Assembly: GCA_945874355.1 (NCBI GenBank)
Contig: CAMCGB010000007.1
Coordinates: 1-64,000, forward strand
Direction of reading: 5' to 3'
From: an uncultured Bacteroides sp.
GTDB taxonomy: Bacteria; Bacteroidota; Bacteroidia; Bacteroidales; UBA932
DNA: 64,000 bases
The notes beneath the pieces are model-generated. The model did no database searches. It was not told where the DNA came from and saw nothing but the letters and a program-made list of their open reading frames with translations. Numbering within the stretch: the stretch's first letter is position 1; every line of letters begins with the position of its first letter. Shown piece by piece: positions 33,035 through 41,834 of this stretch. Position numbers and translations under genes: made by a program.

Positions 33035-33106
33035 CCAATTGGGTGTAAATTTTTACGTTTTTTAACCTTTTTGTGCGTTTTTTATGGACAATGTACACCC
33101 AATCGG
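33035..33106. promoter_or_regulatory. Inverted repeat between divergent genes, likely operator
   Basis: CCAATTGGGTGTA at 33035-33047 and TACACCCAATCGG at 33094-33106 are inverted copies matching at 12 of 13 positions, 46 bases apart. They lie between the small minus-strand gene (start 32954) and the XRE gene (start 33160). Two widely spaced half-palindromes suit looping or two separately bound dimers of the XRE protein. Confidence 0.55.
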
Positions 33107-33131
33107 GCACTTTGTATTGATGAGCGGAGAG

Positions 33132-33139
33132 TAATTTTG
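33132..33139 (+). promoter_or_regulatory. -7 promoter box of the XRE regulator
   Basis: TAATTTTG matches TAnnTTTG 20 bases before the ATG at 33160. A TTTG at 33111-33114 is a possible -33 box at slightly short spacing (17 bases). Confidence 0.5.
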
Positions 33140-33159
33140 ATTTTCCGAACACATAGAAT

Positions 33160-33576
33160 ATGAGCAGGGACAAGGCACACGACAATATCCGACGCATACG
33201 CAAAAGTCTGGGGCTTTCCCAGGCGGCAATGGCCGAAGAACTGGGCATCGGAAGGACCGCCTACATCAACTTCGAGACCGGTCGCACCCTCCTGTACAGC
33301 CGCAACCTTGTCAAATTTTCCGCCTACACCGGCATAAGCGAGAGCAGCATCATCTGTTCGGAGTTCAGAGAGGACAGCGAAGGGAGCCTGCTCAGGGACG
33401 AAGGCGGAGAGCAACTCAGGATGAAAGCCGTAAGGGAAGACTATGAAAAGCGCATTGCCGAACTTCAGGAAAAACTCGCAGAAGTTGACGCCTCGCTGAA
33501 GCACCAGATCCAGGTCTCGGAGTCGCTCATCAAAACAAATGAATTTCTGATGGGCAGGCTCGATAAAAATGACTAA
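33160..33576 (+). CDS. XRE-family regulator with coiled-coil tail
   Basis: 138 residues. Residues about 8-62 form an XRE helix-turn-helix (IRRIRKSLGLSQAAMAEELGIGRTAYINFETGR). Residues about 85-130 are a heptad-rich coiled coil (DYEKRIAELQEKLAEVDASLKHQIQ), probably for dimerisation. It overlaps the rnhB start by eight bases, so rnhB is translationally coupled to it. The inverted repeat at 33035-33106 upstream is a candidate binding site for autoregulation. The same gene order may be ancestral; I cannot check that here. Confidence 0.85.
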   Translation: MSRDKAHDNIRRIRKSLGLSQAAMAEELGIGRTAYINFETGRTLLYSRNLVKFSAYTGISESSIICSEFREDSEGSLLRDEGGEQLRMKAVREDYEKRIAELQEKLAEVDASLKHQIQVSESLIKTNEFLMGRLDKND

Positions 33577-34201
33577 ATTTGCGCCCATGGCGCAGAGTAT
33601 CCATCTATTGGAACATATGCAGAGCGGCAGGATTGAAGCCGGATGCGACGAAGCGGGAAGGGGACCTCTCGCGGGCCCGGTGGTGGCCGCCGCCGTGATT
33701 CTGCCCGAAGGCTTTTATCACCCCCTTCTGAACGACTCCAAGAAGATGAGCCGCGCGCATAGGGAAATAGTGAGGGAATACATTGAAAAGGAAGCCCTTA
33801 GCTACAGCGTAGTGGAGGTGAGTGCCGCCGAGATAGATACTCTCAACATCCTCTGGGCCTCGGTTGAAGGGATGCAGAGGGCTGTTCGGAACCTTACAAT
33901 CAAGCCTGAGATGATACTTGTGGACGGGAACCGTTTCCGTGCCATGCCGGGCTATGAATACACGACCGTAGTCCACGGGGACGCAACCTATGCGAGCATA
34001 GCGGCCGCTTCGGTCCTTGCAAAGACCTACAGGGACGAGAAGATGGAGGAGCTTGCAAAACTGTATCCAGGCTACGGCTGGGAGCGGAATATGGGCTACC
34101 CCACAGAGGAGCATATAGCCGCGCTCAAGGCCCTCGGCCCCACCCCGGAGCACCGCCGCAGTTTCCACCCCAAAGCTCTGGAGCCCAGCCTGTTCGATTG
34201 A
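33569..34201 (+). CDS. rnhB: Ribonuclease HII
   Basis: 210 residues from the ATG at 33569; internal ATGs at 33587 and 33617 are alternatives, and the conserved region only begins at about residue 20. GCDEAGRGPLAGPVVAAAVIL holds the first Asp and Glu of the metal site. ILVDGNRF and VVHGDATYASIAAASVLAKTYRD hold the two further Asps, giving the full DEDD set. It removes ribonucleotides and RNA primers from RNA-DNA hybrids during replication and repair. Length is normal for the family. Confidence 0.96.
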   Translation: MTKFAPMAQSIHLLEHMQSGRIEAGCDEAGRGPLAGPVVAAAVILPEGFYHPLLNDSKKMSRAHREIVREYIEKEALSYSVVEVSAAEIDTLNILWASVEGMQRAVRNLTIKPEMILVDGNRFRAMPGYEYTTVVHGDATYASIAAASVLAKTYRDEKMEELAKLYPGYGWERNMGYPTEEHIAALKALGPTPEHRRSFHPKALEPSLFD

Positions 34202-34219
34202 TAATAAACAAATTATAAA

Positions 34220-36211
34220 ATGAAAAAAGTTCTACTTTCACTTGCGGCAACGCTGCTCCTTCTGTGCCCCGCCAGGGCCGACGAAGGAATGTGGCTGCTC
34301 CCCCTTTTGGAAAAGCTTAACAGCGAAGCCCTTTCGAGCCTTGGATGCAGGCTCACGGCCGAGCAGATCTACAGCATCAACAACTCTTCGCTCAAGGACG
34401 CCATCGTGCAGTTCGGAGGCGGATGCACCGGCGAAATAGTCTCCTCGAAGGGTCTTCTTCTGACCAACCACCACTGCGGATACTCAGCCATCCAGGCTCT
34501 CTCCACCCCCGAGCACAACTACCTTGAAGACGGATACTGGGCAAGCAATCTGAGCGAAGAACTGAGAGTGCCGGGGCTCAGCGTGAAGTTTCTCAAGAGC
34601 ATGAGCGACATCACCGACAAGATGGGCAACGAAGCAGCCATCCAAAAAGCCCTCGACAAGGCTCGGGAGCAGAATCCCGGATGCAGCGTGAGCACGGTCA
34701 ACTTCTACAACGACAATGTGCTCTATCTGGTTGTGTATAAGATATATCGCGACGTCCGCTTCGTAGGCGCCCCGCCCGCAAGTATGGGCAAGTTCGGAGG
34801 AGAGACCGACAACTGGATGTGGCCCCGCCACACCTGCGACTTCTCTACCTTCAGAGTCTATGCCGACAAGAACGGAGAGCCCGCTGAGTACAGTGAGGAC
34901 AATGTGCCTCTGGAGTGCAGCCGCTACCTGAACGTTTCGCTCAAGGGCGTGGAAGAAGGTGATTTTGCGATGATTATGGGATATCCCGGAAGGACGCAAA
35001 GATTCCAGACCGCAGCCGAGCTCGAGAGCATGATAGAGAGCAACGCCATACGTATCGGCGCCCGCACCGTCAAGCAGAATGTGTGGTGGAAGGCTATGAG
35101 GGCCGACCAGGTGGTGAGCCTCAAGTATGCGAGCAAGTACGCAAGCAGCTCGAACGGCTGGAAAAAGTGGATAGGTATGGAGCAGGCCTTCGACAAGCTG
35201 GACATCATAGAGCGCCAGAAGGAGAAAGAAGCCGCCCTGGAGGAGTGGATACAGGCCAGAAACTCAAGGGTGAAGAAGTACGGCGGCGCCATCGAAGGGA
35301 TCAGGAACTGCACCGAAGCAGCTTCCGAGCCCTACAAGGCTATGTTGCTTCTGAGCGAGACCCTGATGAACATCGAGCTTCTGAACTTCGAACAGGACAG
35401 GGAGCTCGGCAGACAATACAAGAACTATGACGCCTCATTGGACAGGCAGGCGGCCCTAGCGCTGACCCGCCACTATCTTGATAATGTGCAGGATAAATAC
35501 AGGATAGACATAAGTGTGGAGGAAGTTGAGGAGATGTTCGAGAAGAGCGTTTACACCTGTGAGGAGAAGCTTCGCAAAGCCATTGCGGACTCGGTTGACT
35601 TCTCAAATGACCCGAAAAACATCCTGGTGAAGAAGATCGGCAACCGCAGCACGACAATACTCTCGGAGTACCGCTCTGCCTCGGAAGGAAAGGAGGAATA
35701 CACCAAGAAGTACGCCGCCGCCCTTCTCGAGAAGGACAAAGACAAGCCCAGCTATCCCGATGCCAATATGACCTGCCGTCTGACCTACGGTACGGTGAAG
35801 GGCTATGAACCCAAGGACGGAGTGATTTACAAGTACTACACCACCCTCGAGGGCGTCATTCAGAAAGAAGAGCCCGGCAACTATGAGTTCAGGGTGCCTG
35901 AAAAGGTAAAAGAGCTCTACAAGAGCGGGGACTACGGCCAGTACGCCGATGCGGACGGAAGACTCAGGACCTGCTTCCTCACGAACCTTGACATTACCGG
36001 AGGCAATTCCGGCAGCCCCGTTATGGACGCCGACGGCAATCTTGTCGGCCTCGCCTTCGACGGCAACTGGGAGGCAATGAGTTCCGATGTGCTCTTCGAG
36101 CCCGAGCTCCAGAGATGTATCTGCGTGGATATCAGATATGTACTCTGGATGATAGATAAGGTCGGAGGCGCCGGCTATCTGTTGGATGAAATGAATATCG
36201 TACGAAAATGA
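34220..36211 (+). CDS. S46-family dipeptidyl-peptidase, DPP7-like
   Basis: 663 residues with signal peptide MKKVLLSLAATLLLLCPARA, so periplasmic. The S46 catalytic His is in LLLTNHHCGYSAIQ (His84/85) and the Ser is Ser597 in GGNSGSPVMDADG; the chymotrypsin-like fold is interrupted by a helical domain. S46 enzymes cut dipeptides from peptide N-termini, feeding peptide-using Bacteroidales. Eighteen residues after the Ser stands Gly615 (GLAFDGN). In the characterised enzymes this position is Gly in DPP7 (hydrophobic P1) and Arg in DPP11 (acidic P1), so DPP7-type specificity is predicted. It is slightly shorter than the usual ~710-720. The stop overlaps the mrp start (ATGA). Confidence 0.92.
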   Translation: MKKVLLSLAATLLLLCPARADEGMWLLPLLEKLNSEALSSLGCRLTAEQIYSINNSSLKDAIVQFGGGCTGEIVSSKGLLLTNHHCGYSAIQALSTPEHNYLEDGYWASNLSEELRVPGLSVKFLKSMSDITDKMGNEAAIQKALDKAREQNPGCSVSTVNFYNDNVLYLVVYKIYRDVRFVGAPPASMGKFGGETDNWMWPRHTCDFSTFRVYADKNGEPAEYSEDNVPLECSRYLNVSLKGVEEGDFAMIMGYPGRTQRFQTAAELESMIESNAIRIGARTVKQNVWWKAMRADQVVSLKYASKYASSSNGWKKWIGMEQAFDKLDIIERQKEKEAALEEWIQARNSRVKKYGGAIEGIRNCTEAASEPYKAMLLLSETLMNIELLNFEQDRELGRQYKNYDASLDRQAALALTRHYLDNVQDKYRIDISVEEVEEMFEKSVYTCEEKLRKAIADSVDFSNDPKNILVKKIGNRSTTILSEYRSASEGKEEYTKKYAAALLEKDKDKPSYPDANMTCRLTYGTVKGYEPKDGVIYKYYTTLEGVIQKEEPGNYEFRVPEKVKELYKSGDYGQYADADGRLRTCFLTNLDITGGNSGSPVMDADGNLVGLAFDGNWEAMSSDVLFEPELQRCICVDIRYVLWMIDKVGGAGYLLDEMNIVRK

Positions 36212-37269
36212 AAAAAGAAGAAATATTGCAGATCCTTCGCGAGGTCCATCACCCGGGCAAGTCAGACAGGGATATTGTCGACCTGGGGATGGTGCAGGAA
36301 GTGAACATCGAAGAGGGCAAGGTGAGCGTGACCCTGGCTTTCTCAAAGCGCAGGGACCCCCTTGCCGAATATCTGATAGGCAGCACCAGGGCCAGCCTCA
36401 TCCGCCATCTGGGAGCCGGGGTGGAGTCTGAGGTGAAGACTGTGGTGGTTGAAGAGGTAAAGAAAAAGAGCGGAATTGAGGCTCTGGGGATGGAGCAGCT
36501 CATTAACGTGAGGCACATAATAGGCGTGGCCTCGGGCAAAGGCGGAGTGGGCAAGTCAACCGTAGCGGTGAACCTGGCCTGCGCGCTTGCCCGTCTGGGC
36601 TACAGGGTGGGTCTGGCGGATGCCGATGTGTACGGCCCGTCAATCCCTACAATGACGCATACCGAGGGCGAGAGTCCTATGGCTGAGGAGCACGAGGGGA
36701 TGGAGCTGATACTGCCTTTGGAGAAGTACGGGGTGAAGTGGATGTCGATAGGCTATTTCGCCCAGAAGGGGCAGGCCCTGATATGGAGGGGTCCTATGGC
36801 TTGCAATGCCCTGAAACAGATGGTTTTGCAAGTAAAGTGGGAGGATCTAGACTTCCTTCTTATAGATATGCCTCCGGGAACGGGCGACATTCACATTTCC
36901 CTGGTTCAGGACATCCCTATGGAAGGGGCGGTGATTGTGACCACTCCCCAGGCTGTGGCTCTTGCCGATGTGGAGAAAGGGGTGGATATGTTCCGTAACC
37001 CCAGCGTGAACAGGCCTATATTCGGTCTGGTGGAGAATATGGCGTGGTTCACTCCCGAGGAGCATCCGGATGAGAAGTACTATATCTTCGGTAAGGACGG
37101 AGGCAAAAAGATGGCCGCCGAGCTGGGAGTTGAGCTGCTCGCAAGCATTCCTCTGGTGCAGAGCGTGCGCGAGTGCGCCGACAAGGGAGAGCCCGCCGCC
37201 CTGGGTTCCGGCCCTGATGCGATGGCTTTCATAGAGCTGGCTACAAGGCTGGCTGAAAAAATGGGATAG
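36208..37269 (+). CDS. mrp: Mrp/NBP35-type Fe-S carrier ATPase
   Basis: 353 residues. The N-terminal MIP18 (DUF59) domain spans about 1-85 (HHPGKSDRDIVDLGMVQEV). The deviant Walker A SGKGGVGKST is at 109-118, followed by GLADADVYGPSIPTM and DFLLIDMPPGTGDIHISLVQ. Family members carry Fe-S clusters to apoproteins. The CxxC that bridges the cluster in typical Mrp/ApbC proteins, normally after the ENM motif, is absent: ENMAWFTPEEHPDEKYYIFG has no Cys. It overlaps the S46 peptidase stop by four bases, and ksgA follows seven bases downstream. Confidence 0.93.
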   Translation: MKKEEILQILREVHHPGKSDRDIVDLGMVQEVNIEEGKVSVTLAFSKRRDPLAEYLIGSTRASLIRHLGAGVESEVKTVVVEEVKKKSGIEALGMEQLINVRHIIGVASGKGGVGKSTVAVNLACALARLGYRVGLADADVYGPSIPTMTHTEGESPMAEEHEGMELILPLEKYGVKWMSIGYFAQKGQALIWRGPMACNALKQMVLQVKWEDLDFLLIDMPPGTGDIHISLVQDIPMEGAVIVTTPQAVALADVEKGVDMFRNPSVNRPIFGLVENMAWFTPEEHPDEKYYIFGKDGGKKMAAELGVELLASIPLVQSVRECADKGEPAALGSGPDAMAFIELATRLAEKMG

Positions 37270-37275
37270 CAGAGT

Positions 37276-38043
37276 ATGGAGGTAAGAGCTAAAAAGGCCC
37301 TTGGGCAGCACTTCCTGACCGATGAGCGGGTGGCGTCAAGGATAGTTGAGTCGCTGGGCAGGAGCGGGGTAAGGGATGTTCTGGAGATAGGTCCCGGAAT
37401 GGGTGTGCTGACTAAGTATCTGCTGCAGCGGGAGGACATTGACCTGAAGCTGGTGGAGCTGGACAGCGAGTCGGTCTCCTATCTGCTGACTCATTTCAGT
37501 TCTATGCAGGGAAGGCTCTATGAGGCTGATTATCTGAAGCTTGATATGCGCCACCTGTTTCCTTCGGATTATAGGGTGATAGGGAATTTCCCGTATAATA
37601 TTTCATCGCAGATCTTTTTTAAGATTCTGGACGATAAGGACAGGGTGCCGGAGGTGGTGTGTATGATTCAAAAGGAGGTGGCGGAGAGGATTGCCGAGAA
37701 GCCGGGGAGCAAGACTTACGGGATTTTGTCGGTGTTGCTGCAGGCGTGGTATGATATTGATTATGTGCTGACTGTGGAGCCGGGGGCGTTCTGTCCTCCT
37801 CCGAAGGTGAGGTCGGCTGTGATACGGCTGCGGCGCAATTCAAGGCAAGATTTGGGCTGCGACGAGAAGGCGTTCAGGGCTGTGGTGAAGACTGCGTTCA
37901 ACCAGAGGCGAAAGACGCTTCGCAATGCGCTGAAGCCTCTGCTGAAGGAGGGGTTCGAGTGCAGCGATCCGGTTTTCGACCTGAGGGCTGAGAGGCTTGG
38001 GGTGGAGGATTTTGTCCGCCTTACGAATCTGCTAGGTCAGTAG
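37276..38043 (+). CDS. ksgA: 16S rRNA dimethyladenosine transferase
   Basis: 255 residues. Motifs: KKALGQHFLTD (N-terminal), SAM site EIGPGMGVLT (about 36-45), the catalytic NFPYNIS (variant of NLPY), and PxPKVRSAV-type FCPPPKVRSAVIRL. It dimethylates two adjacent adenosines in the helix 45 loop of 16S rRNA late in 30S assembly. It is the last gene of the S46-mrp-ksgA string, and its final 23 bases overlap the end of the convergent YfhO-like gene. Confidence 0.96.
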   Translation: MEVRAKKALGQHFLTDERVASRIVESLGRSGVRDVLEIGPGMGVLTKYLLQREDIDLKLVELDSESVSYLLTHFSSMQGRLYEADYLKLDMRHLFPSDYRVIGNFPYNISSQIFFKILDDKDRVPEVVCMIQKEVAERIAEKPGSKTYGILSVLLQAWYDIDYVLTVEPGAFCPPPKVRSAVIRLRRNSRQDLGCDEKAFRAVVKTAFNQRRKTLRNALKPLLKEGFECSDPVFDLRAERLGVEDFVRLTNLLGQ

Positions 38044-40480
38044 CTTTTTCTTTTACGGTGACGAGGGTGCAGAAGCCGATGGAAAGAAGTACCGCGAGCA
38101 CCAATGCGATTGAGCTCCAGCGCGAGATGCTTTCGCCCAAAGAGTAGGACCTCGGCGCAAAGCTCATCACGAGACTATGCTGCCCTGCAGGAAGCTGGGC
38201 GGAGCGCAGGATGCCGTCGTACTCATTGATTTCCAGCTCCTTATCCCCATCCAGAGTAAGCGTCCATCCTGCCGGGTAATATACCTCGCTGAAGACCGCG
38301 TTGCCGCCCTGGGGCGAGTCATACTCGTATTTCAGCTCGTTCGGCGCATAGGACTGAAGGCTGATTGAATCTTCTGAAGACCCGTTCTCGAACCAGGCAT
38401 TGCCTCTGGCGTAGGGGTAGCGCAGAGGGGGCAGGTCGTCATCCACTATTATATAGCGGCAGTTGAGACTCGCGAGTCCCTCCAAGTAGGGTAAAGCCTG
38501 CTCGGCCTGTTCGATGCTCGTAGCCGAGGAGACAGCCCGATAGACTTCATTGATCTCCGGGCGGAGAGTATTGTCGATGAAAGTCTGATAGTTGCGCAGC
38601 TTTGCAGGGGAATATCCGCCAATGTTCTTGTGGTGATACGAAGGATGGGAGTCGTTGAAGGGGTCCACAGTAAGGTCGAGCACCCTGTATGAAGGGTCGC
38701 TGTCCTGGAGTATCATCTTGTCCACACTCCTGAGGTCGAACTGGCTCTGGAAGGAGCGCGGAGTGACGAAATCGTCGGAATTCAGATAGCGGAAGTCCAC
38801 CGAAATCAGGTCTATAGCCACCAGGGCGCACACCATAAGGGCGGCTGTACGTCTGCGGGAAAAGCGCGAGAGCTCCTGGGTGGCAAAAGTCTTGGCAGCG
38901 CTTTTGGGGGCAGTGCAGCCCCACAGCAGGCAGAGGAAAGAGAGAACGATAAAGACGGCGCTGCGCAGGGCATCAACCCTCAAAAGGTAGCGCCTGTCCT
39001 CACTCAGGGCATAAACCAGGGCATCGGGTAGAGAAGAGTCCGAAGCCGAGGTGAACGAGCCCGCGATGGAAGGAATCAGGGCGCACAGCAGGCAGAATCC
39101 GCCGCTGAGGGCGAGGGCAATCCAGCCGCGGCGTTTGAACAGGGCGGCCGCATCATCGGAGCGCACCAGCTTGTCCAGCGCTATGAACGCCAGCAGCGGG
39201 AGGGTGAACTGAAGCACCACAAGGGCCATCGACACCGTCCTGAACTTATTGTAGAATGGAATATAGTCATAAAAGAACTTGGTGAAGGGCATAAAGTGGC
39301 TTCCCACCCCGAGCAGCACAGCGAGAATGGTGCAGACGATGAGCCACCACTTGTCCTTGCCGCTGCAGCACAGCAGGGAGAGAAGGAAAAGGAAGACCGT
39401 CACCGCACCCATATACATAGGCCCCGCGGTAAAAGGCTGGGGACCCCAGTAGAGGGGCAGATTCTTGCTCACAGTGCGCAGGTTCTGCTGCCCGGAAGCT
39501 TTCAGCAGGTCGTAAGTTCTTGAATGGTCGGGATTTACGGCGCCCGCCGAAGAACCCCCGTTGAACGAAGGTATCATCATATTGGGAAGCTCCTGCCATC
39601 CGTAAGACCAGGCAGTTGCATAATCCAGGTCAAGCCCCTTCACCGCCTTGCCGTCCTTTGACTCATCGGCAGGAGTGCCACCTCTCATAGAATACGGAGT
39701 GTACTCGTAAGTTGGGAGAAGCTTGATGGCATTTGTAGCGATGCCCGTACATCCAAGCACCAGAAGTAGGCCGCAGGAAGCGAAAAAGCGGCCCAGACCT
39801 TTGCGCCTCTGCTTGTCCATAGCCAGATAAACTATCATAACTATAGCGTAAAGCAGAATCATCAGGGCCAGATAGTAGGTTATCTGCGGATGGTTGGCCT
39901 TGACCTGGAAGCTCAGCGTAAGGCCGAACAGGGCGGCTCCTATTGCGCTGAGAGCCAGCCAGTTCTTCTTTTTGAGAGCTATGTTCCAGGTGTACGACAG
40001 GGCGGAGAGAACCCAGGGCAGGAAGGCTATTGCCTGCATCTTGGTGTTGTGCCCAACCTGGATAATCTGAAGGTTGTAGGAGCAGAAAGTCACGGCAACT
40101 GCGCCTCCCAGGGCGAGCAGAGGATGCACGCCGAAAGAAAGCATCAGAAGCCAGGCTCCCAGCAGCGAGATGAAAAGATAGGTAGCGGGACGGCGGCCTG
40201 TCAGAAGAAGGTCGTAAAGAGACTGGGTCCAGTCGCCTTCGGTAGAGGCGTGGATGGTGGCCGTGGGCATACCGGAGAACATCGAACCGGTCCACGCGGT
40301 CTGGTCGTCGGGATGGGAGGAATTCCACTCCATCATCTCGTGGGCCATACCCTGCCAGCCGGATATATCGCTCTGATTCACTATCTTACCGCTCAGCACC
40401 TGAGGCACGAAACCATAGGCGAGCACGAGGAACAAGGCTAGCGAACAGAGAACATAAACAAGAGTTTTCTTCAGATTCAT
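38021..40480 (-). CDS. YfhO-family multi-spanning membrane protein
   Basis: 819 residues with about 13 hydrophobic segments. It opens with a signal-anchor (LVYVLCSLALFLVLAYGFVPQVL) and DISGWQGMAHEMMEW, typical of the Bacteroidota YfhO group, and ends with a soluble beta-rich part and a last helix (WSSIALVLAVLLSIGFC). YfhO proteins are GT-C-like membrane glycosyltransferases; the Gram-positive one glycosylates teichoic acid. Substrates in Bacteroidota are unknown. It begins six bases after the glycosyltransferase gene, so both act in one pathway, probably surface-glycan or glycolipid modification. It overlaps ksgA tail to tail by 23 bases. Confidence 0.88.
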   Translation of the reverse strand: MNLKKTLVYVLCSLALFLVLAYGFVPQVLSGKIVNQSDISGWQGMAHEMMEWNSSHPDDQTAWTGSMFSGMPTATIHASTEGDWTQSLYDLLLTGRRPATYLFISLLGAWLLMLSFGVHPLLALGGAVAVTFCSYNLQIIQVGHNTKMQAIAFLPWVLSALSYTWNIALKKKNWLALSAIGAALFGLTLSFQVKANHPQITYYLALMILLYAIVMIVYLAMDKQRRKGLGRFFASCGLLLVLGCTGIATNAIKLLPTYEYTPYSMRGGTPADESKDGKAVKGLDLDYATAWSYGWQELPNMMIPSFNGGSSAGAVNPDHSRTYDLLKASGQQNLRTVSKNLPLYWGPQPFTAGPMYMGAVTVFLFLLSLLCCSGKDKWWLIVCTILAVLLGVGSHFMPFTKFFYDYIPFYNKFRTVSMALVVLQFTLPLLAFIALDKLVRSDDAAALFKRRGWIALALSGGFCLLCALIPSIAGSFTSASDSSLPDALVYALSEDRRYLLRVDALRSAVFIVLSFLCLLWGCTAPKSAAKTFATQELSRFSRRRTAALMVCALVAIDLISVDFRYLNSDDFVTPRSFQSQFDLRSVDKMILQDSDPSYRVLDLTVDPFNDSHPSYHHKNIGGYSPAKLRNYQTFIDNTLRPEINEVYRAVSSATSIEQAEQALPYLEGLASLNCRYIIVDDDLPPLRYPYARGNAWFENGSSEDSISLQSYAPNELKYEYDSPQGGNAVFSEVYYPAGWTLTLDGDKELEINEYDGILRSAQLPAGQHSLVMSFAPRSYSLGESISRWSSIALVLAVLLSIGFCTLVTVKEKATDLADS

Positions 40481-40486
40481 TATAGT

Positions 40487-41764
40487 TTATTTATTGATAG
40501 TCAATACTTCATCCAGAAGGCCCGCAAGCGACTCGGTAAGTCTGAAACGGGAATACTGCTCCACATCTGCCTTGACCTTGGGCGGCGAGAGGAGAAAGTC
40601 CATCATACCGTCAGCGTCCTCCCACTCGAAGAATTTACCGCATCCCGAAGAGTCAAGCAGCTTTGCTGCGGCGCCGTCGCACTGGCCTATGCCCAAAACA
40701 GGGCGGAGGGAAGCCATATACTCGAATATCTTACCGGGAAGAACCTTGGCGTACTCCGCCTCGCGTCGGAGCGGCAGAAGCAGCACGGATGCGGCCCTCT
40801 GCTCCCTAACCACCTTGTCGTGAGGAAGATAGCCGAGGTCTTCATACAAGCCTTCAAGCCCCGCGAGGTCAAGAGACTGCTTGATCTGGGGGTCAGTTTT
40901 GCCGCAGAGCCTTATCTGAAGGCGGGAGCGGAAATCAGGGTCGGTCTTGCAGCGCTGCCCCAGAGCCTGCCACAGCTCGACCGGATTGCCGTCCGCGGCG
41001 AAAAGACCAGTGTGCACGATACGGAACTTCTCGCTGTACTCCACAGTGCCCTCAGCGGGGATGTCCTCCTCGTCATAGCCGTTGGTAATCAGGGAGACCG
41101 GAGTCGAAGTGCGGGCGGCAAAGTCGTCCCTTACCGGAGGCGATACGGCAATAACCCGGTCACAGGAGTCCAGAACCTGCTGCTCAAGGCGGTGATGCTT
41201 GCGGTCCGACGCCTTGGTGAGACTCAGATGCTTATAGTAGAACATCTCGGTCCAGGGGTCGCGGAAATCTGCTATCCACTTGACTCCCAGGGCCTTTTTC
41301 AGCCCAAGACCTATAAGGTGCATGGAATGCGGAGGGCCAGTGGTCACCACAGCATCGACCGGATGCTCGCGAAGGTACTTCTTGAGGTAGCGCACCGATG
41401 GAGCTACCCAGCTAACCCTCGGATCGGGGATGAAAAGATTGCCCCTGAGCCACATCGACACCCTGGATTTCAGGCTCTTTTTGGATGACTTGCTGATGGG
41501 GTTCACTTCCTTTGAGGCAGAAGACCCGGTGAGCTTACGATAAACCTCATAAGGCTCATGGATAGGGGTTTTGATGAGCTCTGCGCAGGAAGGGATGTCG
41601 CCAAGAAGGCTCTCGTCGGTGGCGAGCCTTTCGGGATTGAGCGGAGTGTAGATTACAGGCTGCCAGTCAAACTGGGGAAGATACTTGCTGAACTTCACCC
41701 AACGCTGCACTCCGGAGCCCCCGGTGGGCGGCCAATAATATGTGATTATGAGCAGTCGTTTCAT
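40487..41764 (-). CDS. GT4-like glycosyltransferase
   Basis: 425 residues. The GT-B fold is indicated by the N-terminal glycine-rich ITYYWPPTGGSGVQRWVKFSKYL, a middle HTGLFAADGNPVELWQAL that opens the C-terminal domain, and a nucleotide-sugar site near VLLLPLRREAEYAKVLPGKIFEYMASLRPVLG, where the conserved Glu-Tyr pair sits. No signal peptide. It is probably cytoplasmic, acting on a lipid-linked or surface glycan with the downstream YfhO-like protein. Divergent from mutS with 70 bases between starts. Confidence 0.9.
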   Translation of the reverse strand: MKRLLIITYYWPPTGGSGVQRWVKFSKYLPQFDWQPVIYTPLNPERLATDESLLGDIPSCAELIKTPIHEPYEVYRKLTGSSASKEVNPISKSSKKSLKSRVSMWLRGNLFIPDPRVSWVAPSVRYLKKYLREHPVDAVVTTGPPHSMHLIGLGLKKALGVKWIADFRDPWTEMFYYKHLSLTKASDRKHHRLEQQVLDSCDRVIAVSPPVRDDFAARTSTPVSLITNGYDEEDIPAEGTVEYSEKFRIVHTGLFAADGNPVELWQALGQRCKTDPDFRSRLQIRLCGKTDPQIKQSLDLAGLEGLYEDLGYLPHDKVVREQRAASVLLLPLRREAEYAKVLPGKIFEYMASLRPVLGIGQCDGAAAKLLDSSGCGKFFEWEDADGMMDFLLSPPKVKADVEQYSRFRLTESLAGLLDEVLTINK

Positions 41765-41807
41765 CTTTTAAAGTCAAAGCGAAATCCAAAGTTAATGGTA
41801 ATTTTTG

Positions 41808-41815
41808 TATTTTTG
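41808..41815 (+). promoter_or_regulatory. -7 promoter box of mutS
   Basis: TATTTTTG, a perfect TAnnTTTG, 19 bases before the ATG at 41835. It also rules out the in-frame TTG at 41805 as the start. Confidence 0.6.
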
Positions 41816-41834
41816 TATCAAGAAAATCAACACT

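Noticed and set aside
32955..33248. N-terminal extension of the small minus-strand gene to 33248
   Set aside because: It runs through the XRE gene start and the intergenic inverted repeat, and its composition and residues look non-coding; only the last 66-70 codons look real.
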